Program-made: the position numbers and the translations under genes
In this document: one piece after another, positions 22,921 to 32,162 of the stretch
How the letters are laid out: every line of letters begins with the position of its first letter
Numbering within the stretch: the stretch's first letter is position 1
Assembly (NCBI RefSeq): GCF_002093975.1
Contig: NZ_MSZZ01000064.1
Location: forward strand, 1 to 50,312
Length of the DNA stretch: 50,312 nt
Direction of reading: 5' to 3'
Source: Thermoactinospora rubra
GTDB taxonomy: Bacteria; Actinomycetota; Actinomycetes; Streptosporangiales; Streptosporangiaceae
The notes under the pieces: model-generated
The model's database searches: none
Told to the model about the DNA's origin: nothing
The model's input: the letters and a program-made list of their open reading frames with translations, nothing else

Positions 22921-23997
22921 CTACACCGCCCGAACTCTCGCCTTGCGACCGAAGGCGGCCACCGCGTCCGCCCGCAGCTGCGCCAGCCCCCGCCCGGTCA
23001 CCTCACGCTGGTTCTCGCCGCTCCCCGCCGTACGCGCGTAGCCGGCCTGCTCGCCGAGCAGCTCGATCAGCGCGAGGCCGACGGCGAGGTCCCGCACCAG
23101 CGGGGGGTAGACCTGGCGAGAGACGGCCGCGGCGTTGCTGTGGGTGGCGGCGGTGGTGCCGTACGCGCTGCGAGTCACCGTGAGCGTGCGCAGGGCGTAG
23201 ATGGTGGAGCCCGAGTGCGTCGCCAGGTTGCTGCCATCCCACGCCCGCCGCACGGTGAGGCTGTTGCCGGCGATGTCGACGATCAGCATCCGCTCGCTGT
23301 CGAGGAGGATCACCTCGTCCACGTTGAACGCCGAGCCGTTGGTGACGACGACGGTGACGGCGGTGTTCGACGCGGCCAGGTCGACCTGGAGCGTCTGCCC
23401 CGTCGTGAGCATGCTCTTGCCGGTGACCAGCATCCGCTCGCTGTCGACCTTGATCAGGTCGCCGACCCCGACCGCGGAGGAGTCGCTGACGTTGATCGTG
23501 GTCGCCGTCGTGGTGGACACCGCGGCGGCCAGCGTTCCCGCCGGGGCGGTGTCATCGCCGTAGTTCCAGGTCCCGGCGATCGAGATGGCCCGCTGGTGGG
23601 TGTCACCCGAGGAGAACGCCGCGCTGGAGTCGAGGTCGATCTCCAGCCTGTTGTAGGGCGGCCCGTCGCCGGGGTAGAGGAAGTAGTCCGACGCCGGGAT
23701 CGTCGTCCCGCCCGCCGTCAGCGTCGAGATGCTGATCAGCTCGTGCTGGTCCAGCCACAACCGCCACGGCCGCGCCCGCTGGCTGTTGGGCCAGTCGAAC
23801 GTCTTGGTGGCCACCTCGGGATAGAACCTGCGCTTGAGGATGCCGGCGCCGCGGTTGGCGCCGCGGCCACCGTCGATGGCGTCCGAGGCGGATTCGATAG
23901 CGCGGTCGATCTGCCGGTGGGTGCGCGCGGTTTCCTTGACGTCCAGCGCTCGCTGGACGTCTTCCCGGGTGCAGTAGCAGACGCGCGTCACCGCCAT
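22921..23997 (-). CDS. head-tail connector/adaptor protein with inserted beta domain
   Basis: A 358-residue protein. The N-terminal helices (YCTREDVQRALDVKETARTH, IDRAIESASDAIDG) and the C-terminal PPLVRDLAVGLALIELLGEQ are typical of head-tail adaptor (gp6-like) proteins, which form a ring under the portal. Between them lies a long beta region (about 130-290) with two copies of a LLDSERMLIVDI / KVDSERMLVTGK motif. Adaptors of this kind are usually 100-200 residues, so the insert is additional. Confidence 0.7.
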   Translation of the reverse strand: MAVTRVCYCTREDVQRALDVKETARTHRQIDRAIESASDAIDGGRGANRGAGILKRRFYPEVATKTFDWPNSQRARPWRLWLDQHELISISTLTAGGTTIPASDYFLYPGDGPPYNRLEIDLDSSAAFSSGDTHQRAISIAGTWNYGDDTAPAGTLAAAVSTTTATTINVSDSSAVGVGDLIKVDSERMLVTGKSMLTTGQTLQVDLAASNTAVTVVVTNGSAFNVDEVILLDSERMLIVDIAGNSLTVRRAWDGSNLATHSGSTIYALRTLTVTRSAYGTTAATHSNAAAVSRQVYPPLVRDLAVGLALIELLGEQAGYARTAGSGENQREVTGRGLAQLRADAVAAFGRKARVRAV

Positions 23998-23999
23998 GG

Positions 24000-24443
24000 T
24001 CAGCCCTGATCCTCACCGGGTGCCTCGGCCTGTCCAGGTCCACCCGTCGAACGGGCAGTGGAGGACCCCGTTCGGCCCTTGGGTGAGCGGCTCCCCGTCG
24101 TTTGGGCAGGCTTGCGGCGGCCGGTCCCGCTCGTCGCGGGCGAGCTCGGCTGCTTCTCGGCTGATGTCGAGGAGCTGTTCCCAGGAGATGGCTGCTCACC
24201 TTCTTCCTGCTCAACCGGGGGCAGCGCCGTACCGGCGCCGTCGGCCGGCACCTCGTGCTCGTAGCTCGCGCCGCCGTGGCGTGTGATCTTCGGCATGGTG
24301 TCCTCCTCGATACGGCCGCGGGCGTGCAGCCCGAGCACCGCGGCGGCCGACCCCTGTTCGGCCCGACGCTCGGAACCGCAGTGGGGGCAGTGGTCCACCC
24401 CCACCGCATACGCCGTCGTGCAGTCCAGACAGACCCACAGCAT
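24000..24443 (-). CDS. zinc ribbon plus disordered tail, head-region protein
   Basis: A 147-residue protein. The first 25 residues contain CLDCTTAYAVGVDHCPHCGS, a four-Cys zinc ribbon. After MPKITRHGGASYEHEV (about residue 50) the rest is Ser/Pro/Gly/Lys-rich and disordered. The MPKITRHGG block is common as the start of a separate small protein in related phages, so this may be a fusion or the second start may be used. Confidence 0.6.
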   Translation of the reverse strand: MLWVCLDCTTAYAVGVDHCPHCGSERRAEQGSAAAVLGLHARGRIEEDTMPKITRHGGASYEHEVPADGAGTALPPVEQEEGEQPSPGNSSSTSAEKQPSSPATSGTGRRKPAQTTGSRSPKGRTGSSTARSTGGPGQAEAPGEDQG

Positions 24444-24459
24444 CAGCGCGGCCCCGCCG

Positions 24460-24963
24460 TCACAGCAGATCGGCCAGGGCCTCGGGAGCCCGCTGCGCGG
24501 TCAGGTCGTACACGATCGCCAGCACGCAGCCGAGCTTCCCGGCCGTGGCACCCGGGTCGGTGGAGTTCACGCTGACCCACTGGTAGCCGGCCGACAGCTG
24601 CGTGGCCGCCACCTCGATGACGGCGATGACCTGGTTTTCGCCCTCGTCGTCGCCCAGGTCGATCTCCGAGGCGGCGGTCTGGGTGTGCTTGACCCAGGTC
24701 TCGTCGTTGTCGAGGGTGGCCTCCCGCTTGGAGTACCAGCGGGTGACCACATCGAGATCCTGTGTGGTGCCGCCGGTGGCGGCGTTGTGCTGCTGCACGT
24801 CGAGGTCGACGTCCTCGCCGTTGGTGCCGGCCTGGGCGTAGTAGACGAAGGCGACGCCTTCGCCGTCGCGCAGGTGCACGCGGGTGCCGGTCTGGGCGCC
24901 GGTGGACAGGTCGACGGGCGGGATGACGCTGGCGATGTTGAAGAGCCGCCCCAACGCCTCCAT
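24460..24963 (-). CDS. head-associated protein, possible capsid decoration
   Basis: A 167-residue acidic, beta-rich protein, MEALGRLFNIASVIPPVDLS at the start. It follows the capsid gene by 30 bp, where siphophages often encode a decoration or fibre-like head protein. No family recognised, so the role is inferred from position. Confidence 0.6.
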   Translation of the reverse strand: MEALGRLFNIASVIPPVDLSTGAQTGTRVHLRDGEGVAFVYYAQAGTNGEDVDLDVQQHNAATGGTTQDLDVVTRWYSKREATLDNDETWVKHTQTAASEIDLGDDEGENQVIAVIEVAATQLSAGYQWVSVNSTDPGATAGKLGCVLAIVYDLTAQRAPEALADLL

Positions 24964-24993
24964 GATCGTTCTCCTTTTCTGGTAGGGCCTTGG

Positions 24994-26382
24994 TCAGGCG
25001 GCGAGCTTGACAATCGGGCTGAGCGTCGAGCCGCCGTTCTGCGGCGTGATCGCGGACTGGAGCCACGGCCGGCCGTCGACCCGCTCGATGATGCGGAAGG
25101 CGACCTCGTCGGTCTCGAAGTACCGCTCTTCGGACTGGCGGGCCTGCATCGCCTGCCGGTCACCGATCAGGTAGAACCCGAAGTCGACGAAGCTCAGGTC
25201 GCCCGCGCTGCCGCTCGCGGGCACCTTCTCGGTGAACACGACGGGGCGGCCGAACAGGGTCATGGGCGGGGAGCCGATGGCCTGCCCGTTGTTCAGCCAC
25301 AGCGCCGGGGAGGCGATGCCGTCGGTGCCGCGGGTCAGCGCCATCTTCGCCAGGCTCGGGAAGGTGTCGATGCTGGCGAGCCACACCGCCCGGGAGAGGG
25401 ACTGCGGCAGCATCCGCGCGTACATGTTGACCACGTCGTCGAAGTCGACGGCGTTGCCGCCGCCGGTGCGGGCGACCTCGATGGCCGCCTGGCCCCGTAG
25501 CACGCCGAGGGGTTCGCCGACGCCGGTGCCGTTGAGGAACGCGATGTCCTCGAACCAGGCCAGCGCCTCGGGGAACAGCTGGTCGATGAGCGCCGTCAGG
25601 CTGATGAGGCTGTCGGCCAGCAGCTCGCTGGGGACCTTGGTGAACGCGGTCAGCTTCTTCGCGTCCAGGACCACGCGCGAGAAGCGGGCCTGCGACTCGG
25701 TCAGCGCGGCGCCTTCCTCGGTCCAGTAGCCGACGATGCCGCCGTGCACGGAGTTGGCGTTGCTGGTGGAGTCGATCGCCGGGAACGGCACCCGCAGGCT
25801 CTCCATGGGGATCACGCGGGCGCGCGGGCGGACCACTGCGGACTCCAGCGCGACGCGCAGCAACTCCGAGCGGAGCGTCTCGGGGATGAGGAACCCGCCG
25901 TCGGACGGCACCGTGCTGCCGAAGTTGCGCAGCTTCTCCAGCTTCTGCGCGACCTCGGGGCTGTTCTTGTCCGGGTTGGACCGCCAGATCGCGTGGAAGT
26001 ACTCGCCGGAGCTGGCGAACAGGCCGTCCACGCTGGCGCCGATCGCCTTCGGGTTGTACAGGCCCTTCGCCTGGACACCCTTCGGCACCGAGGCGTAGGG
26101 GTCGGCCGCCTTGGGGCTCATGTCGAGCCGCTTGACGCCGTCGCCGTCGACGCTGCTGTCCTTGAGGAACGCGGCGAGCCCACGCTGCACCTCGGCGGCG
26201 ACCTGCCGCTGCAGGACGGTGCCCTCGCCCTGAACCTTCTCGCCGTAGGCGCGGATGAACGCCTGGAGCGTCTCCGTGCTGGCCAGGACCGGCTTGTAGC
26301 GGCCGGGGTCGGCCATGAACTCGGCGAGCTCCTCGGCGTTCTTCGGGATCGGGATGTCCTTCGGCAGGACAGGAGTGGTCAC
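24994..26382 (-). CDS. major capsid protein, HK97 fold
   Basis: A 462-residue protein. The N-terminal 120 residues are helical (delta-domain-like scaffold), and the HK97 core follows: STVPSDGGFLIPETLRSELL, ALESAVVRPRARVIPM, FEDIAFLNGTGVGEPLGVL, RAVWLASIDTFPSLAKM and DRQAMQARQSEERYFETDEV. It assembles the icosahedral head and is probably trimmed by the protease encoded just upstream. The GTG at 26382 overlaps the protease stop and follows GGGAGG; a longer frame from 26466 lies within the protease gene and is rejected. Confidence 0.93.
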   Translation of the reverse strand: MTTPVLPKDIPIPKNAEELAEFMADPGRYKPVLASTETLQAFIRAYGEKVQGEGTVLQRQVAAEVQRGLAAFLKDSSVDGDGVKRLDMSPKAADPYASVPKGVQAKGLYNPKAIGASVDGLFASSGEYFHAIWRSNPDKNSPEVAQKLEKLRNFGSTVPSDGGFLIPETLRSELLRVALESAVVRPRARVIPMESLRVPFPAIDSTSNANSVHGGIVGYWTEEGAALTESQARFSRVVLDAKKLTAFTKVPSELLADSLISLTALIDQLFPEALAWFEDIAFLNGTGVGEPLGVLRGQAAIEVARTGGGNAVDFDDVVNMYARMLPQSLSRAVWLASIDTFPSLAKMALTRGTDGIASPALWLNNGQAIGSPPMTLFGRPVVFTEKVPASGSAGDLSFVDFGFYLIGDRQAMQARQSEERYFETDEVAFRIIERVDGRPWLQSAITPQNGGSTLSPIVKLAA

Positions 26383-27686
26383 GTTGCCTCCCTCAGCTGG
26401 GCGAGCAGATCGTCCGCGCTGACCTGCGCGGGGGGTTCCATCAGGTGCGCCACGAGCTCGGCCCACTCGGGGGGCTGCTCGGGGGCTTGCGTACGGCTCC
26501 CGGCGGCGGCGCGCAGCGGCTCCACGGGGGCCGTGACGTGAAGGGCAGGCGCCGGGCCGGGCTCGACGGGGGCCGAGGCCGCTACGGGGAGGAACGGCTC
26601 GCCCGACGCCGGCGCCTGGTCTGCGGGAGCCGCCGTGGGGTCGTCGGCGTGGTCGTCTTCGTCGGCGGGCAGGTGGTCGCGCAGGTGCCGCTCGATCGTG
26701 GCCCGCTCCTCATCGGTCAGGCCCTGGGTCTGCGGCAGGCGGGCGAGAGCGTTGCGGACGCCGTTGACGGACGCGGCCCCGGGCGTGCCGTCGGAGTTGA
26801 CGAAGTGGTGCGGCAGCTTGCACGCGCTCTTGGGGACCTTGCCGTCCTCGACCTGGTCGCCGTCGTACCAGCCGTACATCGCCCTGGCGGTCGCCACACT
26901 CATGGGAGAGGGGAGCTTCTTCTCCTCCGCGCCCGCGTCCCACGTGCCTTCCTTGCTGGCGGTCTCGTGCGGGCCGACCGCCGTCGCCACCACGGCGGCC
27001 GGGGCCGGCGCGGGCGCGTTGCGGAACACCGACAGGTCCCAGCGGGCGGTCATCCGCCGGGTGACGTCGTCCGGGTCGTCGCTCCTCGGCGGGACGAGCA
27101 GCTCATCCGCCAGACCCGCCTCGACGGCCTCCTCGGCGGTGTACCAGGTCTCCTCCAGCATCCGCTGCCGCCACTCGGCGCGGGTGCCGCCGGCCTTGGC
27201 GGCGTAGGCGTCGGCGATGTTGTCGCTGATCTTGTCGAGGATCTCCGCCATCTTGGCCATCTCAGAAGCGGGGCCGACACAGCCGCCACTCGCGTCATGA
27301 ATCATGACCATCGAGTTGGGGGCGGCGACGACCCGGTCCCCGGCGATCGCGATGACGGAGGCGATGGAGGCGGCCAGGCCCTCGATACGGACGGTCACGG
27401 TGGCGGGGTGGGCGCGCAGGGCGTTGGCTATGGCCAACCCCTGGAAGACCGCGCCCCCGGGGGAGTTGACGCGGAGCGTGATCTTGGAGGCGGTGACCTG
27501 GTTGAGCTGCTCCACGAACTCATCCGCGTAGATCCCGAACCAGCCGCCGACCTCGTCGAACAGAAGGATCTCGGCCTCATCGCTCCCGGTGTTGCGGAAC
27601 TCGAACCACTGCCGCGGCTCACGCACCTGGGCCTTGAACCCCGGGGCGGCCAGGTCGGTGGGCAGGGGAATCCACGGCTTCGTCAT
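26379..27686 (-). CDS. ClpP-type prohead protease with C-terminal extension
   Basis: A 435-residue protein. Residues 25-220 are a ClpP/S14 serine protease: RVNSPGGAVFQGLAIANAL, catalytic Ser107 in LAASIAS and His130 in MVMIHDASGG. It processes the scaffold and capsid during head maturation. After residue 240 come an Ala/Pro linker and a second module near 290-365 (CKLPHHFVNSDGTPGAASVN, VRNALARLPQTQGLTDEERA) known at the ends of phage proteases or capsid proteins. The ATG at 27686 overlaps the portal stop. Confidence 0.9.
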   Translation of the reverse strand: MTKPWIPLPTDLAAPGFKAQVREPRQWFEFRNTGSDEAEILLFDEVGGWFGIYADEFVEQLNQVTASKITLRVNSPGGAVFQGLAIANALRAHPATVTVRIEGLAASIASVIAIAGDRVVAAPNSMVMIHDASGGCVGPASEMAKMAEILDKISDNIADAYAAKAGGTRAEWRQRMLEETWYTAEEAVEAGLADELLVPPRSDDPDDVTRRMTARWDLSVFRNAPAPAPAAVVATAVGPHETASKEGTWDAGAEEKKLPSPMSVATARAMYGWYDGDQVEDGKVPKSACKLPHHFVNSDGTPGAASVNGVRNALARLPQTQGLTDEERATIERHLRDHLPADEDDHADDPTAAPADQAPASGEPFLPVAASAPVEPGPAPALHVTAPVEPLRAAAGSRTQAPEQPPEWAELVAHLMEPPAQVSADDLLAQLREAT

Positions 27687-29683
27687 GATCCACCCCAATG
27701 CGGAAGTATGGTGCCCCGGCAGCGGATGGTGCCCAGGCACCCGAAGTAGCCGCCGTGCGGGTAGCTCTCGCGGACTTCTTCGAGGGAGTCGAACCGCTCG
27801 CCGTCGATGTCGGCACATTGCACGCATCGGTTGCGGTCGCGGATCTCTACGGCCTCGTACCAGGTCGCGCCCTTGTCTTCTGCCTCGGCGGCTTCGAGTG
27901 TGGCGATCTTGCCCTCGTTCTCCGCTGTCCAGATGGCGCCACCGAGCTCGGTCCGCAGCGTCGCATCGGACAGGCTTTCGAGGTGATCGCGCACGCGCTG
28001 GGCGACGGTACGGCCGTCCGCGCCCGGCCGCCAGTGCCGCAGGGCTTCACGAGCGGCGGCGATCGCCAGCCCGGCCGCGAGGCTGGCGGCCACCACCGCG
28101 GCCGTGGCCGCGAGCCCGGCGGCGAGAGCGCCGGCCACCACGAGCGGGCTGATGGTGACGCCCTGCTCCTCCGCAGCCTGCACCATCCGGTCGCCGGCCG
28201 CCGTCGCTTGGGCGGCCATGGCGGCCTCCAGCAGTTCCGCTCCCCTGCTGCTGGAGGCCGCCAGTCCGGACAACCCCGCCATGTTGCCCGCATCCACCAG
28301 GGCTTGGATCTGCTGGGCGAGTTCGGCCCGCTGGTCGGCGGACACCTGCTCCCACTCCCGCAGTAGATCTTCGAGGCGGTCTTCCCAGTCTTCCCGCTCC
28401 TCCGGCTCTGGCTCGGCGGCGTTGCGGAGGCGGGCGAGCAGGTCCTCCGGCGACGTCGCGGGCGCGGGGGCGGGCGCAGGCTTCGCCGGCTCCTGCCACA
28501 CGAGCGCGTCGGGCAGCTCCAGCGCCTCCTTGACCGACTCGCCGTCGTAGCCGGCGTCGACGTACAGCTTGGCCGCTGTCGCCTTGCTCGTCAGCGCGGC
28601 GGTGGCCGCCTCCTGGTCCTCGGGGACCGGGTCGTCGTAGTCGAATTCGAGGTCCTCGGCGGTGGGTCCGAAGAGGGGGAGGAACTCGTGGTTGAGCGCC
28701 TGCCTGATCGCCTCCAGGCGGGGCTTGATCAGCCAGCGGGCGAACATGACCTCGGCGGCTTCCATGTTCGCGCGGTTGGCGTCGTCGACGGTGCCGAGCA
28801 TCGGCTTGGGGAAGCCGAACGCCTCGCGGATCACCTCGCGGCTGATCTCGCGCAGCTCGGTGAACTGCATGTCCCGCTGGCTGTAGCGGCGGTCCTTCCA
28901 GACCAGGCCGCCCTCCAGGATGGCGACGCGGTGGGCAGCGGCGACGCCGCGGTGTTGCTCTTCCCACCGATCCCTGAGCTGGTCGAAGTCGGTGTCGGTG
29001 AGGTTGCCGGGCGCCTCGATGATCCCCGAGGGCAGCGCGCTGTTGAGGAAGAAGTTGCGGTTCCACTCCGCCGAATACTTCGTCGCGTCGAGGTCGGCCA
29101 GGATCGCCTGCACCGGCCCCATGCCGCGGTAGATGTCCAGCGGGTTCGGCATCCGCAGCTGGATGACCTCATCCAGCTTGAGCGGGACTTTCTCGCCGTC
29201 CGGCGAGATGTAGATGTAGCCGGCCAGGAACTCGGTGGGGTGGGGTACCGGGTGCATGCGGTCGGGGCGGACCGGCCACAGCTCCAGCGGGATGGACCGC
29301 ACGCGGGGGTTACGAGCGACGACCCACCAGGCCTCGCCGACCAAGTCTCTGTGCTGCTGAAATGTCTCGACGAACTCGGCGCACGGCATGAAGGGGTTCG
29401 GCTTGCGCCAGATGTCCAGGGCCAGGTGGCTGGTGACCTGGGTCCGGTCCTCGGACTTGCCGGAGGGGGCCTTGCGCCACAGGTGCCAGCCGATCTGGCT
29501 GGTGGCGTTCGACAGGCGGTGGACGATCGCGAACAGCGTCCCCACGCTGCCCATGGCGGCCATCTGCGCCTCGCGGTCGGACCGCATCGCCACGGCCTGG
29601 CCGAGCCTGCCGAACCGCGAGGTGTACGGCACAGGCGACTTGTTCCGCACGCTACGGACGAGGGTGCCGAGGGGGCTCCTCAT
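27683..29683 (-). CDS. portal protein fused to MuF-like head morphogenesis domain
   Basis: A 666-residue protein. Residues 1-400 are an HK97-type portal (GSVGTLFAIVHRLSNATSQI, ELWPVRPDRMHPVPHPTEFL, QLRMPNPLDIYRGMGPVQAI, EFGFPKPML-like EAFGFPKPMLGTVDD). Residues 430-666 are helical with an Ala-rich membrane-like stretch (about 520-560) and end in RNRCVQCADIDGERF ... GCLGTIRCRG, the Cys-containing C terminus of MuF/SPP1 gp7-like minor head proteins. Portal-MuF fusions are known; this one economises a gene. The portal forms the DNA entry ring. Confidence 0.9.
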   Translation of the reverse strand: MRSPLGTLVRSVRNKSPVPYTSRFGRLGQAVAMRSDREAQMAAMGSVGTLFAIVHRLSNATSQIGWHLWRKAPSGKSEDRTQVTSHLALDIWRKPNPFMPCAEFVETFQQHRDLVGEAWWVVARNPRVRSIPLELWPVRPDRMHPVPHPTEFLAGYIYISPDGEKVPLKLDEVIQLRMPNPLDIYRGMGPVQAILADLDATKYSAEWNRNFFLNSALPSGIIEAPGNLTDTDFDQLRDRWEEQHRGVAAAHRVAILEGGLVWKDRRYSQRDMQFTELREISREVIREAFGFPKPMLGTVDDANRANMEAAEVMFARWLIKPRLEAIRQALNHEFLPLFGPTAEDLEFDYDDPVPEDQEAATAALTSKATAAKLYVDAGYDGESVKEALELPDALVWQEPAKPAPAPAPATSPEDLLARLRNAAEPEPEEREDWEDRLEDLLREWEQVSADQRAELAQQIQALVDAGNMAGLSGLAASSSRGAELLEAAMAAQATAAGDRMVQAAEEQGVTISPLVVAGALAAGLAATAAVVAASLAAGLAIAAAREALRHWRPGADGRTVAQRVRDHLESLSDATLRTELGGAIWTAENEGKIATLEAAEAEDKGATWYEAVEIRDRNRCVQCADIDGERFDSLEEVRESYPHGGYFGCLGTIRCRGTILPHWGGS

Positions 29684-29946
29684 CGGCGGTCACCGCCGGA
29701 CAGCGCCTCCAGTACGAGGAGGCTGATGCCGGCGGCGGCGAGGCCGGCGGCGATGTGGAGGGTCCAGGCGGCGGCGGTGAGCAGGCCGAATCCGGCGGTT
29801 GAGAGGGTGAGGGTGCGGATGGTGTGCCAGCGGGGGAGGCGGCGGGCGAGCCAGCGGGCGGCGCGGACGGTGTAGGGGGTGCGCGGGGGGCGGGGTCGGC
29901 TGGTGGTGGCGCGCTCGGCCCGGAACGCGTCGAAGACGGCGGTCAC
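29680..29946 (-). CDS. small membrane protein between terminase and portal
   Basis: An 88-residue protein with a basic N terminus and two hydrophobic segments (about 46-63 and 65-82). Its stop overlaps the portal ATG. Several actinophages have a short membrane protein here; function unknown. The GTG start is the first good one. Confidence 0.6.
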   Translation of the reverse strand: MTAVFDAFRAERATTSRPRPPRTPYTVRAARWLARRLPRWHTIRTLTLSTAGFGLLTAAAWTLHIAAGLAAAGISLLVLEALSGGDRR

Positions 29947-29996
29947 GGACGGGTCCGGTGTGGCCAGAGCGTTGCCATACCGCTGATGGTACGCCT

Positions 29997-30040
29997 GGCG
30001 GGAAGATTTCCGGTAGATGGGCCGTCAGGCGGGAAGATTT
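29997..30040. repeat. 13-bp direct repeat in the terminase-portal gap
   Basis: GGCGGGAAGATTT occurs at 29997-30009 and 30028-30040, 31 bp apart, in the 218-bp gap between the terminase and the small membrane protein. This is the only sizeable gap in the head genes. It could hold a promoter, operator or packaging signal; nothing in it looks like a gene. Confidence 0.5.
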
Positions 30041-30164
30041 GTCGTCTGGCGTGGTCGGGGGTGTGGCCGCGCCGTACGGCGGAGCCGCCCCGGGTCAGCT
30101 TGTGGGATGAGGGTATTCCCGCAACTTACCAGCCGGTAGGCGTGTCCGGCTCGATGGACGGCAC

Positions 30165-31490
30165 TCACCGGCCGAGGGTACGGATCCGCGGCCGGGAACC
30201 CAGATCCCGATGCGCGACCGCGTACCGCAGCGCGTCCATCCCGTGATCGTTCTCCTTCAGCGGCTCTTCCTTCAACGCCCCTCCCGGCTTGATCGCCCAC
30301 ACGTAGCCGGGAAACTCCTCCTCCGTGCACGTCGGCAGCTTCGCCTCCACGAGATCGGCGTCCCGCTCGGCCAGCGCGCCGCGCACGATGAACAGGCGGG
30401 GCCGCCCGTCCGGCTGCACCTTCAGCCGGGACTGGACCGCCTGGATGCCGTCGCTCACGGTCTTCTTCGCCGCGGTGGTGGAGATGCCGAGATGCCGCTC
30501 CAGGGTCGCCCGGTCCTCGGCGTCGTGGTCGCAGACGACGGCGCGAGGGCGCGGCTCCAGCCACCGGCCGCCCGGGGCCACCAGGCGCAGGATGTCCTTG
30601 GCGTGGTCCTCCACCAGCCTGCGCGTGCGGTAGATCTCCCGCACGAGGTACAGCCGGCCGTCCGGGTCCTCACGGTAGTCCTGCCAACAGAAAGGGTTGG
30701 TGAACCCGAAGTCGACCGACCACCAGCGGCTCCAGTCCTCCGGCACCGGGAACGGGTCGACGATGTGCACATCCGGCGTGAAGTTCTCGTAGATCACGCC
30801 CTCGGCGGCGGCCCAGATGCCGTCCCGGAGGCGGAGCCGCCGCACGCCGGTGAGCGCGTCGAGCTTGGCCATGTAGTCCCGGCCAGCGTCGGTCAGCGTG
30901 CCGTCGGCGTTGACGTAGGCGGGGTTGTCGGCGTGCCGCGAGTAGAGCATGACCATCGCGCCCCGGTCGGCGCGCTGCTTGAGGAAATGCGTCGGATGGG
31001 CCGGATTACAGGCCGCGACGATCTGCTTGTAGGTCGGGGCCGTACCCCGCAGACGGGAGATCAGAGTCTCCAGCGCGGTCTCGCTGATCTCGGTGGCTTC
31101 GTCGATGGAGATCCGGTCGAACTCGGAGCTGAGGAATTTTTCCGGCCGGTCGAGCCCGCCGACGAGGATCGTGGAGCCGTTGGCGTAGCGGTAGGCGGCG
31201 GGCTGGCGGGCCGACCCGCCGAACCACCGCACGAGGCCGGCGGCGAGCGCCTGGGCGGCGACGGCCCGTTCGAAGGTGACCAGGGTGGTGCCGGTGAGGG
31301 AGGCGTGGGTCTGGCGCACGAGCAGGGCACGTAGGCCGGGTACGGCCAGGCAGCTCAGGTGCAGCTTGAACAGCATCGCCAGGCTCTTACCGGTTCCGGC
31401 GGGACCTGCGATCAGGACCTCGGAGGCTCTGCACTCCAGGAGTTGCTTGGCCGCGCCGCGCGGCTCATACCGGATGACGGCGCCGGTCAT
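30165..31490 (-). CDS. terL: terminase large subunit
   Basis: A 441-residue protein. ATPase half: Walker A AGPAGTGKS (about 28-36), Walker B RISIDEATEI near 130, then CNPAHPTHFLKQ. Nuclease half: VDFGFTNPF near 255, AVVCDHDAEDRATLERHL near 325 and a closing DHGMDALRYAVAHRDLG. These are the acidic clusters of the RNase H-like nuclease. It pumps DNA into the prohead and cuts concatemers. It overlaps the small subunit by ATGA. Confidence 0.93.
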   Translation of the reverse strand: MTGAVIRYEPRGAAKQLLECRASEVLIAGPAGTGKSLAMLFKLHLSCLAVPGLRALLVRQTHASLTGTTLVTFERAVAAQALAAGLVRWFGGSARQPAAYRYANGSTILVGGLDRPEKFLSSEFDRISIDEATEISETALETLISRLRGTAPTYKQIVAACNPAHPTHFLKQRADRGAMVMLYSRHADNPAYVNADGTLTDAGRDYMAKLDALTGVRRLRLRDGIWAAAEGVIYENFTPDVHIVDPFPVPEDWSRWWSVDFGFTNPFCWQDYREDPDGRLYLVREIYRTRRLVEDHAKDILRLVAPGGRWLEPRPRAVVCDHDAEDRATLERHLGISTTAAKKTVSDGIQAVQSRLKVQPDGRPRLFIVRGALAERDADLVEAKLPTCTEEEFPGYVWAIKPGGALKEEPLKENDHGMDALRYAVAHRDLGSRPRIRTLGR

Positions 31491-31948
31491 TGAAGCTGGC
31501 TCAGGTCCACGCCGACGATCTCGTACCGGACGCCGCCGTCCACCTCGACCTGCTGCTTGACCGGCGTGTCCAGGCCGAACAGTTTCGCCCGCCGCTCCTC
31601 GATGGCCAGGATCGTCTTGATCGCCATCAGCGTCGGCCCGTCGTCCTCGACCGGTTGCCCGTCGAGCCGCACGACCTGGCCGTTGGAGACGGTGATGTGC
31701 CGCCGCTGGAGCACCTCATGCGCCTTGCGCAGCAGCTCATCCAGCCGCTCGGCCTGCTCGGCCCGGTACTCGGCGACCTGCTGGGCGGGGATCTCGCGCA
31801 GGGTCTGCCAGTAGATCTGATGGGCCCGCTGCCGGGTGACGCCGAGCTGTTCGCCGATCTCCTCGAAGGTCTGGCCTTGGCGTCGGAGGCGCATGACCTC
31901 GGCTTTTTGCCGCTGGGTTTCCTCTTTGCGTTGTGGTGAGGTGCCCAT
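31487..31948 (-). CDS. terS: terminase small subunit
   Basis: A 153-residue protein with an N-terminal HTH (RLRRQGQTFEEIGEQLGVTR, about 20-39) and a helical oligomerisation region. It binds the packaging site and hands DNA to the large subunit. AAGGAG lies about nine bases before the ATG at 31948; a TTG at 31954 is an alternative start. Confidence 0.8.
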   Translation of the reverse strand: MGTSPQRKEETQRQKAEVMRLRRQGQTFEEIGEQLGVTRQRAHQIYWQTLREIPAQQVAEYRAEQAERLDELLRKAHEVLQRRHITVSNGQVVRLDGQPVEDDGPTLMAIKTILAIEERRAKLFGLDTPVKQQVEVDGGVRYEIVGVDLSQLQ

Positions 31949-31979
31949 TGTCAAGAGCTCCTTACGTCAAGTGACCGGG

Positions 31980-32123
31980 TCATGGGATGACCTCGATGAG
32001 GTCGGTGGTGATCCAGCAGGCGAGGCCTGCGGCGACGAGGTTGATGCGTCCGCCTACGCCGAGGGTGGCCAGGCCGAAGCAGACGAGGCCGGCGATGAGG
32101 AGGATCAGGGTGATGATGCGCAT
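31980..32123 (-). CDS. two-helix micro membrane protein
   Basis: A 47-residue protein, MRIITLILLIAGLVCFGLAT at the start, followed by a second hydrophobic stretch and a DLIEVIP end. Very similar short membrane proteins are frequent in actinophage early regions. Function unknown. It stands between the early block and the terminase genes. Confidence 0.65.
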   Translation of the reverse strand: MRIITLILLIAGLVCFGLATLGVGGRINLVAAGLACWITTDLIEVIP

Positions 32124-32162
32124 GGCTGCTCCCTGGGTTCGGTGTGGGAGCGGCTTCCCTGA

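Noticed and set aside
24994..26466. Longer capsid frame from 26466
   Set aside because: The extra 28 residues lie within the protease gene in another frame; the GTG at 26382 has the ribosome site and overlaps the protease stop.
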